64,000 bases of DNA from Drosophila persimilis. Lineage: Eukaryota; Arthropoda; Insecta; Diptera; Drosophilidae. Position numbers and translations under genes: made by a program. This document shows positions 41,331 through 51,877 of this stretch, in pieces. The stretch spans positions 1,240,001 through 1,304,000 of the forward strand of contig NW_020825333.1 of the NCBI RefSeq assembly GCF_003286085.1. The letters are read 5' to 3'. Below the pieces are notes generated by a model, which made no database searches, had not been told where the DNA came from, and saw nothing but the letters and a program-made list of their open reading frames with translations. The first letter of the stretch is position 1. Every line of letters starts with the position of its first letter.

Positions 41331-42719
41331 GTTCAGGCCAGCAGTAAACAATTTCCGCGCACTGTGCCAACTCCGTGCGCCCCGGTCCCAACTCGCTCTC
41401 GCGCGCTCGGAGGGGCGCTCGGATCCAGAATCCACGATCCACTCGGCGCTCACGGCAGCAAAAGCATCATAAGGCATAGAGTTAGTTAGTTACGTTTTCA
41501 CCCCCGCTTCAACCTGTCGACATACCGCGCGAATACCCAATAACTACATGAACATTATATATATATCCATACAACGAAACCCATCGGCCTTTCCTTTCTG
41601 TGACGACTGCTAGGTTAGTTTAAACTGGAACATACACCTCGCCGTTGGATAATTGAACCTCGATCCGCCCCACTACAAACATTGGTCCTTCGAGCCGGAT
41701 CTTCGCCTTCCCCATAATTTGTTTATTCATTAAAGTTAATATCCAACTTTTTAATTCAACCAGTACACAAATTCTTAAAGTAAAGGCATTTCGAAGATAT
41801 TTTTTTAATCGATAGCTATACCACAATATTAAGTACAACTTATATCTAAAGACATAATTAAATATACATACCTATATAATCTAGAAATAATATTATATTA
41901 ATAAAAATATAATACGACAAACTGTATGATAGAAATCCCCCCTATTAGTGAACACCGAATAGTAAACTACGGATAACCTTATAAAATACATATTTGTAAC
42001 CCACAAAACAAAAATGAAGCCATATGCACACATAAAGATGTATGTTTGGGTGTAAAAATAATGTGCGTATGTGTAAGGAGAAGCTCACCCCAGCCAGCAT
42101 CGACGGACAAGTTCAAGATAAGTACTCTTCGATTGTGCCTAACAACAGTGCAGTGATTTTGTGCGAGTTTTCCATCCCAGTCCGAGTTCCCGTGGCATAT
42201 GTATGTACATACATATGTATTTATTTCTCGCTCTAGCTCCAAATTAAACCATACCTCGTTCTGCCAACGGTTGTGGCCTCCTACTTCTCCAAAGGTTTAA
42301 TTTGATCCGAGCTAACTTCTGCGTTCAGCTTCCGATCCAGTGTAAATAATATTCTTACCTCTCCCAGCTACCAGCTGAGCTTTCGTTGCTAACATACATA
42401 CATACAACATGTATGTACTCATCGCAACGCAATCCAAGCGGCTGGCAACAAACATAAAGTCATATTCTTGCAATTATTTTTGTTGTTTATTCCGTGCATG
42501 CTCAACGTTCCATAGTTTGTCGGTTTTATAAGGAAATAATATAACAAATCACTGCGCCTCCTTATTTATGTAACTAATTATACTACTAACAAAATAACGA
42601 TCCATACATACGGCGAATACATATGTATTTATCTTACATATCTATACGTACGCATTTTAAATTAGCATATTCTTGCACATCTATATAATATACATAACGG
42701 TTATCCACCGTTTTACCCG

Positions 42720-43139
42720 TTATTTGACATCTCTTAACCCAAGCCGCGGTACATAGCACTTACAGCCATACATACACACATACAAGCAGCAGCAGCGGTG
42801 CATTCTTTTCGTTTTTCTTTTCGCTTTCGCTTCTCCTGCGTTTGCCTGCGTTGTAGTTGTTGGGAGAATACGCGCTACCCTGCATTTCGAGAGTATATTG
42901 TTTTCAACCGACTCTATACATTGGTATATTGGTATATTGACACCTCGTGCCTCAATATTATCGTCCATCCTCAATTTTCGTTCTTGGTTAGACATTTGTT
43001 TGTTGATCGTAGTATTTATATCTATATATTCCGGCCACGGTGTACTATTTCCATAATTTAAATACTCGCAATAAATTCCACCAAAACCACATATCCACGG
43101 TTCGTAGTTCTGAACTTCCACGTCGCCATTTCCGCTCAC
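42720..43139 (-). CDS. Antisense ORF in BEL-1 leader (copy 4)
   Basis: 139 codons; same as copy 3 except for an earlier stop at the C-terminus (TTATTTGACATC where others have TTGTTTGACATC). Confidence 0.35.
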   Translation of the reverse strand: MSGNGDVEVQNYEPWICGFGGIYCEYLNYGNSTPWPEYIDINTTINKQMSNQERKLRMDDNIEARGVNIPIYQCIESVENNILSKCRVARILPTTTTQANAGEAKAKRKTKRMHRCCCLYVCMYGCKCYVPRLGLRDVK

Positions 43140-43194
43140 CTACCTTTGCGACTCTAATACGCGATCCATAATATTACAGATCCATCAGCCAAAC

Positions 43195-44232
43195 ATGCCC
43201 ACTGTTGAGAAGAAATCTCGCAAGAAGTTTAAGCGGGTGAGTTCGCTGAGTTTGACCCATCCACCCAGCTCCAACGGCTCAGTCACTACGCCCACATCTT
43301 CCCGTCCGGCCCCAGCTGAGCAAGGTCCGACCACGTCCAGGGCTCACACACCACATGCCTTTGAGGCCTGGTTGCTCCCCTCGGGAGTCCCTCGCATGGT
43401 TCCTAGCACTATGGCCGCCAGCTCCGCACAGTCTAAGTTTGCCTTGGCTGCAAGCAGACTGACCCGCTTCGACCAGAAGCTCAGCGCTCCAGATGCTAGC
43501 ACACCAACCCGCTCGCTCTCCCAAGTCCATCGAGAACAACTCCGAAGCCTACGGGCAAAGGTGGACGCGGAGTTCGCGGCCTGTTCGGTGACGATGGCGG
43601 AAGAGGATCCAGAGGGTGTAGCTGATGTCCAAGAGATGTACGATGACTGCTACGCAGTCTACGCGCAATGCCTGGCCGAACTGAACGATCAACTCGAGCC
43701 CCCGACTGTCCCTCACACGCCGCAACTGGCCGTTCAAGTGCCGACTCCCGGCGGTTGCCACCTCCCTCCATGTGACACTGAAGTTTTCAGTGGGGACTAC
43801 CAGCAGTGGCCCACGTTCCGAGACCTGTTCACCGCCATCTACATAAAAAACCCAAGGATGGCTCCAGTGGAAAAACTTTTCCACCTCAACAAAAAGACCA
43901 GCGGTGAAGCCCACGACATAGTGGCACAGGCTCCACTTACGAACGAGGGTTTTGCGTCCGCATGGAACGCCCTCCGTGAGCGTTTCCAAAACAAGAGGCT
44001 AATACTCAAGGCCCAGCTGAAGATCCTTTTCAGTCTGCCCCAACTCCGTACCGAGTCAGCAGCAGCGCTAAAAGAGCTCCACAGGGCCGTCCACAAGTGT
44101 CTCACGACACTCACCCATTCCGAGGTCTCCACAGACAGCGTTTTCGCTGACGGAGTGTTAGTGTACCTCATTTCCGCTAAGCTGCCAAAGACGACCTTAG
44201 AGCTTTGGGAGCAATCCACACAAGTCCGTTGA
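43195..44232 (+). CDS. BEL-1 Gag N-terminal ORF (copy 4)
   Basis: 345 codons from ATG 43195 (MPTVEKKSRKK), with the DUF1759 core intact, ending LELWEQSTQVR at the shared stop-rich insertion. Minor replacements include IKNPRMAPVEK. Confidence 0.85.
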   Translation: MPTVEKKSRKKFKRVSSLSLTHPPSSNGSVTTPTSSRPAPAEQGPTTSRAHTPHAFEAWLLPSGVPRMVPSTMAASSAQSKFALAASRLTRFDQKLSAPDASTPTRSLSQVHREQLRSLRAKVDAEFAACSVTMAEEDPEGVADVQEMYDDCYAVYAQCLAELNDQLEPPTVPHTPQLAVQVPTPGGCHLPPCDTEVFSGDYQQWPTFRDLFTAIYIKNPRMAPVEKLFHLNKKTSGEAHDIVAQAPLTNEGFASAWNALRERFQNKRLILKAQLKILFSLPQLRTESAAALKELHRAVHKCLTTLTHSEVSTDSVFADGVLVYLISAKLPKTTLELWEQSTQVR

Positions 44233-44251
44233 CTTGACGAGTTGAGTTGAG

Positions 44252-44728
44252 TTGACGCACAAGTCCGAAATTCCAACCTGGCACGCCATGGACAAGTTCC
44301 TGGCGGAGCGGTACCTGTCTCTCGAAGTAACCGAGGACGACCATCAAGGCATGGAGACTCAGGCCCACTCCACGGCGAGCATACGCACTTCAGACAATTC
44401 GAGAAGCAATCCTTATCCTAGGAGTGTCCACTCGTTCGAGACCACAGTGAATCAAACGAGGAGCACGTGTGATCTCTGCTCCAAAGAGTATCATCCAATC
44501 CGTTTATGCCCTTACTTCCTTCAAATGCCCGCTGACGATCGCTCCGACTACATTAAGCAAAAGCAGCTTTGTTTGAACTGCTTTGCAAGGGGCCACCAGA
44601 TACGAGCATGCCAAAGCGCCCACAATTGCATAATTTGTGGAGACCGGCACCATACGCTTCTACACCGTAGCAATCCAGCAAACTCCAGCGAGGCGATTTC
44701 CACAACGGTACAAAATTCCTCAGCGTAG
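44252..44728 (+). pseudogene. BEL-1 Gag zinc-knuckle region (copy 4)
   Basis: The three knuckles are present, including GDRHHTLLH, so the 50-bp deletion of copies 1 and 2 is absent. It ends at the same TAG as copy 3. Confidence 0.75.
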
Positions 44729-44755
44729 CCCGAGCTACATCTACCAGAACCAAGT

Positions 44756-46242
44756 GTGCAAAATACAAGTTCGTCCGAAGCCCAGCCAAACATTCAGTCG
44801 TATTTCGCCTCCGGCACGAGTGCTGTCCTCCTAGGCACGGCCATCGTTAATATTTGCCACCTGGGAAAAACTTTCCACCCCCGCGCTCTGATCGACTCTG
44901 GCTCAGAGGCGACGTTCATTACAAAACGTCTTGTGGACATGATCAAATTGCCATTACAACGTATCCAGGCACAGGTCTCTGGCCTAAATAATGCCGTATC
45001 CGCTCAGTCAAAGAAGCTCTGCAGTTTTTCCATTCGTTCTCCGACTTAGCCGGGCTTACAACTAAATGCCACAGCCTACGTTATTCCGGAATTGGCCGCG
45101 AATATTCCATCGCATCCGATCTCGCAAGGGTTCTTGAGAGACCTGCCGAACCTCTCATGGGCGGATCCGACCTTCTATGAGAGTTCACAAATAGATGTCC
45201 TGATTGGAGTGGCTCACTGACCAACATCTGTGGCTCTCTCCTCGGGCAGGAGACCATTTTCGGCTGGGTACTCACAGGTCCAGTGCCTCAGGTGATGAAT
45301 CAAATCTCATCGTTCTCGAATCAAATTTCCAGACGATCTATCACACAGGTAGAAGACTCGGGGTCTTTTTACGACAGCAACTTCCTTCCAGCTCCCTCCG
45401 CAGAAGTTCTCGAACTGTCTCCTGACCGACGGAAATATTTCCAAAATATGCACTGTATGAAAGCTCTACGCTCCGGTCCGAATTCAAGCCTGAACTCGAA
45501 GGTGAATCCGTCCTTAGATCAACATAGCCTCACCAGACTATGTAACCGGGCGGCAATTTCCAATGTCTTAAATGTGCCTCTCACCCGTTCAAAGATCGTT
45601 ACTAATGTGTCTTCGACGCCTTTATTTCAACTTAGTTCTCCGCACCCAGATATGGCCCCACGTCCCCGCGCCAACCGCACCAGGGAGAGCCGACGTGCTC
45701 GGGAAATTGGCTCCTACCGTTGCCCAATCTGCCAAGGAGTCCATCCGCTACGGACCTACCACCAATTTCTTCTCCTGAGTCCCGAAGAGAGACTCCGAGC
45801 TGTCCTTATCAACCAGTATTACGGGAACTGCCTGGCTCACCAACACTCCGGCAAGAACAGCCACACGCTACTCCACGTACCCACGTCTCGTCGTCCAGCC
45901 CGCTCAGCCTCGGGAGCATCGTCGCCATCTAAATCGAACCATGCCAAACGCCGCCCTCGTCGTCCAGCCCGCTCAGCCGCGACTGTACCGTCGCCATCTA
46001 CATCGGCTCACGACGAACGACACAATCGTCTCCCCGCGAGCCGCCCCGTCGTAGGACCCACGGCGCCATCCACAGATTTCTCAAGAGCAACCCCCGTTTT
46101 GCGCATCCTCACGCCTATCCGACCGTGGAGCGACACTGAGTCGACGTCCTTGTCAAGTCCAGAGCGTTTTTTTTGGGATGAATCGGGTCTGTCTCATAAA
46201 TGTGCGCATTTCGGCCTCAATCTCTCGACAAGCCAGACATGA
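44756..46242 (+). pseudogene. BEL-1 protease and tail (copy 4), broken
   Basis: A stop near 45047 (AAG to TAG in CGACTTAGCC) and a 28-bp deletion near 45209, which removes the GADILPS block, inactivate the protease. The frame resumes at 45283 with the tail, CPICQGVHPLRTYHQF and the basic repeats. The last codons after 46189 belong to CR1. Confidence 0.8.
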
Positions 46243-46410
46243 CCAAGACAGGCCCATGCGTTTCGAGATCAGATCATTCAGCAGGCCAAAATTTCCACCA
46301 CCAGCACATTTTATGTGGGCAAAATTGTCGCACAGCCAGCAGCTAAGAAATGAATCACCAATGATAACACCACCGAATTCACATTTCTTTGCACTACAAA
46401 CGATTGCCAT
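46190..46410 (-). pseudogene. CR1-like LINE ORF1 N-terminus with PHD-type zinc finger
   Basis: From an ATG at 46408-46410 the minus strand reads a Cys4-His-Cys3 pattern: CSAKKC, then CWLCDNFAHIKC and WSCLAC, spacing typical of a PHD finger as found in ORF1 of CR1-clade LINEs. The protein is cut after about 73 residues by BEL-1 copy 4. Whether it belongs to the same CR1 family as the ORF1 remnants at 14923-15420 cannot be told because the parts do not overlap. Confidence 0.6.
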
Positions 46411-46920
46411 TATTGACAGCAGTAGAATCACTGTGCACGAATAATAAAAGAACGGAGTGAGATCGCAGGTAAAGTAGGAGAGCAGACAGCAGAGCGAGCC
46501 AGACAATCAGCTGCAGCGGCAATAATTCAAAGCAGATGATCCAACGAAGTGCAGAAAACGAGCAGTAAACTCACCAAAGCAGAGACACAAAAGAAAAGTC
46601 CACAGAGAGGGAGAGTATAGGCAATCCAGAGAGAGTGAGAGCAAAAATGCGAGCAGCCCGCTTATGCTCACGAGAAAGTGTGGGCGATGCAAACGCTGAT
46701 GCGCGAGAACAGTGCACACCGAAAAAGCGATAACGAAAAGCAGACTGAGCAAAAAACAATAACAAATTGCCTGCACGAGTCCGATGCGTTACGTTGCAAT
46801 ATTGAATTTATATTAAACACTTGTTTACAAACAAAACACTGGTGGTTAACACAAAGTAGAATCAAATTAAAGAGATACGATAATATATCAAAACAAAGTC
46901 ACAACAATGTTGTATGATAT
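46411..46920 (-). mobile_element. Probable 5' UTR/promoter of the CR1-like LINE
   Basis: No supported ORF lies upstream of the PHD-containing ORF1. The region is rich in A/G on the plus strand (GAGAGGGAGAG, GAGAGAGTGAGAG near 46600-46645). An initiator-like TCAGTC occurs on the minus strand near 46740, but promoter assignment is speculative. Confidence 0.35.
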
Positions 46921-47183
46921 TTAGGCAAAGGGCGGAGAATACGGGAGCATGAAAAAAACACAACCGGCTTAAGCAAGAGCTAGAAGCGAATTTCACCTGG
47001 TTTCTGCGCTGTGGGATTGCCCTTCACGCTTGGGCCAGGCTCGGTACGTACCCCTTTCTAATGGAATCCACGCGCTTACTTGTTTACTTTTTTCAGGAGG
47101 GTCTAAGGCTTGTTTTTTCCTGATGATCACTGGAGGTACACTAGAAACACGTCTGTTCACTTACCGTTCACTTTCGTATCTCT
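46921..47183. other. Unassigned stretch between LINE and gypsy fragments
   Basis: I see no ORF or recognised element here. It contains GGATTGCCCTTCACGCTTGG (47023-47042), related to the 25-bp repeat of the gypsy leader at 2240-2354. Confidence 0.3.
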
Positions 47184-48160
47184 CATTGATATGCTTGGCA
47201 TCGGGTATTTGTCGGCCACTGTTGTTTGATTGAGCTTCCGAAAGTCCATTACGAAACGTTTCTTTTTATTGCCCGCATCATCAGTGCCTTTTTTGTCGAC
47301 CCCCCGTATAGGATTATTATATGGCGATCTGGATTTGCGAATGATTTTGTCTTTCAAAAGGCTCTTGACCTCGGATTCGACAAAATCAGCCACACCCATA
47401 GGGTACGGGTACAGCTTGGAGTAAACTGGTTCGTCGTCCACAGATAGTAGACGCGGATAGCGGATAGTGGCCGCGACCGAAGTATTATAAGGCAGAGCCC
47501 CGTTAGGGTCGGAAAATGCCTTACTCCTCTTATTTAAAATTTGTATAAAGTCAGCCCTTATAGCTGGGGGAGCATCGACGTCAATAACGTTTGTGTGGTT
47601 GACTTCTATGCACTTGTGGAATTTGATTACCTCAGTCGTGTTACCGAATCTGAGTGTACCGCTCTTTAAGCACAATGTCGTAAAATGCTGATAATGATTC
47701 CAACAACAAAAAAAATGGGGAGGACTTGCCGAATATTGACAGAAGGCATTTCTTCGAAATTTCATTTGTCCCGTTGATTGAGTAGACGGGAAAGGGTGTC
47801 TCGACAGGGATGACGCCGTGAAGCCATTTACACGGCTTGATGTAATTCTTTCACGCACCTGTGTCTATCAGAAGCTTCATATTAATCCCTGCTATTTTCC
47901 GCCAAACGAATGGCAGCAGGGATCTTCCCCTAAAAAATTGATTGGGTCACTCTCGTACTCTAATTAGCCTTCCGCTTATATCTCAGCGACAGCTTCGGCC
48001 GCAGCCAGTCGGTCTGGTTGTCCCCGGCTGTAGTGAGCTCTATTCTCTGCTGCCAATTTCTTGAGGTGCGCTCTGACGCGTTTGATTTACTCGCAAAATT
48101 TTGATTGCGTCCACCCGCGTCCACGGGCTTCAGGCCCTGGACCCGAGTCCTGCCGCCTGA
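47184..48160 (-). pseudogene. Gypsy gag end, protease and RT start, degenerate
   Basis: In minus order: a Gag C-terminal tail (48160-47965; SNASERTSRNWQQRI); a retropepsin active site LLIDTGA near 47866-47890 followed at once by a stop; then, after frame changes, the pre-RT segment with VNHTNVIDVDAPP, PVYSKLYPYPMGVADFVE and the RT start IRKSRSPYNNPI, KKRFVMDFRKLNQ and DKYPMPSIS. The RT ends before its catalytic motif at 47190. Stops and frameshifts make it non-functional. It abuts inverted BEL-1 copy 5 on the right. Confidence 0.75.
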
Positions 48161-49752
48161 ACGTTTGGCTGGGCTTCGGACGAACTTGTATTTTGCACAC
48201 TTGGTTCTCGTAGATGTAGCTCGGGCCACGGTGAGGAATTTTGTGCCGTTATGGAAATCGCTTCGCTGGAGTTTGCTGGATTGCTACGGTGTAGAAGCGT
48301 ATGGTGCCGGTCTCCACAAGTGATACAATTGTGGGCGCTTTGGAATGCTCGTATCTGGTGGCCCCTTGCAAAGCAGTTCAAACAAAGCTGCTTTAGCTTA
48401 ATGTAGTCGGAGCGATCGTCAGCAGGCATTTGAGGGAAGTGAGGGCATAAACGGATTGGATGATACTCTTTGGAGCAGAGATCACACGTGCTCCTCATTT
48501 AATTCACTGTTGTCTCGAACGAGTGGACACTCCTATGATAAGGACTTCCTTGAGACCGAAACGGATTGCTTCTGGAATTGTCAGATGTGGGTATGCTCGC
48601 CCTGGAGTGGGCTTGAGTCTCCATGCCTGGATGGCCGTCCACGGTCACTTCGAGAGACAGGTACCGCTCCGCCAGGAACTTATCCAAGGCGTGCCAGGTG
48701 GGAATTTTGGACTTGTGCGTCACGGATTGCTCCCAAAGCTCTAAGGTCGTCTTTGGCAGCTTAGCGGAAATGAGGTACACTAAAACTCCGTCAGCGAAAA
48801 CGCTCTCTGTGGAGATCTCGGAGTGGGTGAGTGTCGTGAGGGACTTTTGGACGGCCCTCTGGAGCGGTTTTAGCGCTGCTGCTGACTCGGTACTGATTTG
48901 GGGCAGACTGAAAAGGATCTTGAGTATGAGGCTTTAAGTACCATTCTCTTGTTTCGGAAACGCTCACGGAAGGCGTTCCATACGGACGCAAAACCCTCGT
49001 TCGCTAGTGGAGCCTGTGCCACTATGTCATGGGCCTCACCGCTCGTTTTTTTGTTGAGGTGGAAAAGTTTTTCCACTGGAGCCAACCTCGGGTTTTCTAT
49101 GTAGATGGCGGTGAACAGGTCTCGGAACGTGGGCCATTGCTGGTAGTCCCCACTGAAAACTTCAGTGCCACATGGAGGGAGGCGGCAACCGCCGGAAGTC
49201 GGCACTTGAACGGCAAGTTGCGGCGTGTGAGGGACAGTCGGGGGTTCGAGCTGATCGTTCAGTTCGGCAAGGCATTGCGCGTAGACCGCGTAGCAGTCAT
49301 CGTACATTCCTTGGGCGTCAGCTACCCCCTCTGGATCTGCTTCAGCTATCGCCCCCACACCGGCCTCGAACTCCGCGTCCACTTTCGCCCATAGACTTCG
49401 GAGTTGATCTCGATGAACTTGGGAGAGCGAGAGGGTTGGTTGGTTGCTAGCATCTGGAGCGCTAAGCTTCTGGTCGAAGCGTGTCAGTCTGCTTGCAGCC
49501 AAGGCAAACTAAGACCGTGCGGAACTTGCGGGCCATAGTGCTAGGAACAGTGCGACGGACTACCGAGGGGAGCAACCAGGCCTCAAAGGCATGTGGTGTG
49601 TGAGCCCTGGACGTGGTCGGACCTTGCTCAGCTGGGACCAGAAGGGAAGATGCGGGCGTCGTGACTGAGCCGTTTGAGCTGGGTGGATGGGTCAAACTCA
49701 GCGAACTCACCTGCTTAAACTTCTTGCGAGATTTCTTTTCACCAGTGGGCAT
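48161..49752 (-). pseudogene. BEL-1 copy 5 Gag (inverted), divergent subfamily
   Basis: It starts MPTGEKKSRKKFK at 49752, followed by the ARKFRTVLVCLGCKQT rearrangement shared with copy 1b, a frame change, the DUF1759 core in 49502-48870, a further frame change, and the zinc knuckles in 48498-48160 with GDRHHTLLH. Unlike copies 1-4 it lacks the stop-rich insertion (it reads EQSVTHKSKIPTW) and has Trp where copies 3 and 4 have TAG, so it shows the ancestral arrangement at both points. Confidence 0.8.
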
Positions 49753-50984
49753 GGTTGGCTAATGGATTTGCGATAACGCGTATTAGAGTCGCAAAGGTAG
49801 GTGAGCGGAAATGGCGACGTGGAAGCTCAGAACTACGAACCGTGGATATGTGGTTTTGGTGGAATTTATTGCGAGTATTTAAATTATGGAAATAGTATAC
49901 CGTGGCCGGAATATATAGATATAAATACTACGATCAACAAACAAATGTCTAACCAAGAACGAAAATTGAGGATGGACGATAATATTGAGGCACGAGGTGT
50001 CAATATACCAATATACCAATGTATAGAGTCGGTTGAAAACAATATACTCTCGAAATGCAGGGTAGCGCGTATTCTCCCAACAACTACAACGCAGGAGAAG
50101 CGAAAGCGAAAGGAAAAACGAAAAGAATGCACCGCTGCTGCTGCTTGTATGTGTGTATGTATGGCTGTAAGTGCTATGTACCGCGGCTTGGGTTAAGAGA
50201 TGTCAAATAACGGGTAAAACGGTGGATAACCGTTATGTATATTATATAGATGTGCAAGAATATGCTAATTTAAAATGCGTACGTATAGATATGTAAGATA
50301 AATACATATGTATTTGCCGTATGTATGGATCGTTATTTTGTTAGTAGTATAATTAGTTACATAAATAAGGAGGCGCAGTGATTTGTTATATTATTTCCTT
50401 ATAAAACCGACAAACTATGGAACGTTGAGCATGCACGGAATAAACAACAAAAATAATTGCAAGAATATGACTTTATGTTTGTTGCCAGCCGCTTGGATTG
50501 CGTTGCGATGTGTACATACATGTATGTATGTATGTTAGCAACGAAAGCTCAGCTGGTAGCTGGGAGAGGTAAGAATATTATTTACACTGGATCGGAAGCT
50601 GAACGCAGGAGTTAGCTCGGATCAAATTAAACCTTTGGAGAAGTAGGAGGCCACAACCGTTGGCAGAACGAGGTATGGTTTTATTTGGAACTAGAGCGAG
50701 AAATAAATACATATGTATGTACATACATATGCCACGGGAACTCGGACTGGGATGGAAAACTCGCACAAAATCACTGCACTGTTGTTAGGCACAATCGAAG
50801 AGTACTTATCTTGAACTTGTCCGTCGATGCTGGCTGGGGTGAGCTTCTCCTTACACATACGCACATTATTTTTACACCCAAACATACATCTTTATGTGTG
50901 CATATGGCTTCATATTTTTTTTTGTGGGTTACAAATATGTATTTTATAAGGTTATCCGTAGTTTACTATTCGGTGTTCACTAAT
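49753..50984 (-). mobile_element. BEL-1 copy 5 leader (inverted, 5'-truncated)
   Basis: Matches the leader of copy 3 closely, truncated at the same CCCCCTATTAG junction. LTR and PBS are absent. Confidence 0.8.
49801..50196 (+). CDS. Antisense ORF in BEL-1 leader (copy 5)
   Basis: 131 codons on the plus strand because the element is inverted. It begins SGNGDVEAQNYEPW and contains MSNQERKLRMDD; a deletion in the repeat-rich part (QANAGEAKAK replaced by QEKRKRKEKR) changes the C-terminal frame. Confidence 0.35.
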   Translation: MSGNGDVEAQNYEPWICGFGGIYCEYLNYGNSIPWPEYIDINTTINKQMSNQERKLRMDDNIEARGVNIPIYQCIESVENNILSKCRVARILPTTTTQEKRKRKEKRKECTAAAACMCVCMAVSAMYRGLG

Positions 50985-51028
50985 AGGGGGGAGCTGGGGG
51001 AGCCTGGGGAGCTGGGGAGCCCCCCTGA
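50985..51028 (+). repeat. G-run junction, inverted counterpart of 32401-32443
   Basis: GGGGGG, GGGGG, GGGG and GGGG runs separated by AGCT, AGCCT and AGCT, then a C-run. Potential G-quadruplex on the plus strand. Confidence 0.65.
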
Positions 51029-51553
51029 GCCAAGAGCCTACTCCTACGGGCGGTAGGCAGCGCGCTCCTAACCGCCGAAGAGCGCGCCACAGTCCTCGTC
51101 GGCATCGAGGCCATAATGAACTCGAGGCCGCTGGGAGCCATCAGCCAAGATCCAAGCGACGGCGAGGCCCTAACACCCGGGCACCTGCTGACAGGCGGGT
51201 CGCTCATCGCCCCCCCAGCACTGCGGACTCCGGACCAGGAGAGTCTCAGTAGCTTGCGGCGATGGCGACATGTCTCGTCAGTCAGGCAAGCGTTTTGGCA
51301 GCGATGGTCCCGCGAATATGTCCTGGGGCTGCAAATTCGGGGCAAATGGCACCAGCAGCAACCGAACCTCGAGGAAGGAGACCTCGTCATCGTGGCCGAG
51401 GACAATCTACCGCCTCAGGAGTGGCTCGTGGGGAGGGTCATCGCCACGCACGCAGGAGAAGACGGCATGGTCAGGGTCGTCGAAATAAGGACTAGCACTG
51501 GAGCGGTTTTTCGGCGGGCTATACACAAATTAGCGCCGCTCCCAATATGCTGA
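51029..51553 (+). pseudogene. BEL-2 integrase C-terminal end (inverted copy)
   Basis: Open from about 51029 to TGA 51551-51553; the 145 residues from ATG 51116 are the same as those encoded at 31876-32313. Upstream integrase core is missing. Immediately downstream are the purine tract and LTR. Confidence 0.8.
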
Positions 51554-51581
51554 AGCCGATGCAGGCGTTCAACGGGGCCGG

Positions 51582-51877
51582 TGTTGCGTGACCTTCCATC
51601 CATGGCGGCGATTATTAGTTATTGATTTAAATGATGAAGTCTAGTGTAAGTTAGGCTAGGGCAAAGCGGGAGCGCAATAAAAGCTCGCTCTTGGCGAATT
51701 CGCTCCGCTTTGCCACCGTAGGTTAGCTAGAGTAAGAGATTTGAATTGTGAAGAAAATATAGTTGTTCGCCAACCTTGAACTAGATCGAGCGTATCAATT
51801 TTTCGCCCCGCCGAATAAATAATTTAAATTACAGCCACCCAAAGTTTTCGGTAATTCATTAGAAAAACTCTTTTTCA
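51582..51877 (+). mobile_element. BEL-2 3' LTR (296 bp), plus strand
   Basis: TGTTGCGTGACC...CTCTTTTTCA, preceded by AACGGGGCCGG (51571-51581) and followed by CR1 sequence at GCTTCGTAAAC. Same length as the LTR at 31552-31847. Confidence 0.75.

Larger units (their letters stand above)
41331..46189 (+). mobile_element. BEL-1 copy 4: 5' LTR to near the 3' end, 3' LTR missing
   Basis: 5' LTR 41331-41681 (first T of TGTTCAGG missing), PBS 41683-41700, full leader, Gag, protease and tail, then a break at 46189 within GAATCGGGTCTG, about 50 bp before the purine tract. The flanks are CR1 C-terminus (left) and CR1 5' end (right), so this is a separate insertion from copies 1-3, or a rearranged one. 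Confidence 0.85.

Noticed and set aside
46507..46776. Minus-strand ORF with a Leu/Ser/Phe-rich, membrane-like sequence
   Set aside because: It lies in the probable LINE 5' UTR and is the reverse of an A/G-rich stretch; no homology is seen.
51262..51495. Alternative frames (77 and 72 codons, Arg-rich) over the BEL-2 integrase end
   Set aside because: The 145-codon frame matches BEL/Pao integrase C-termini; the others are out-of-frame shadows.
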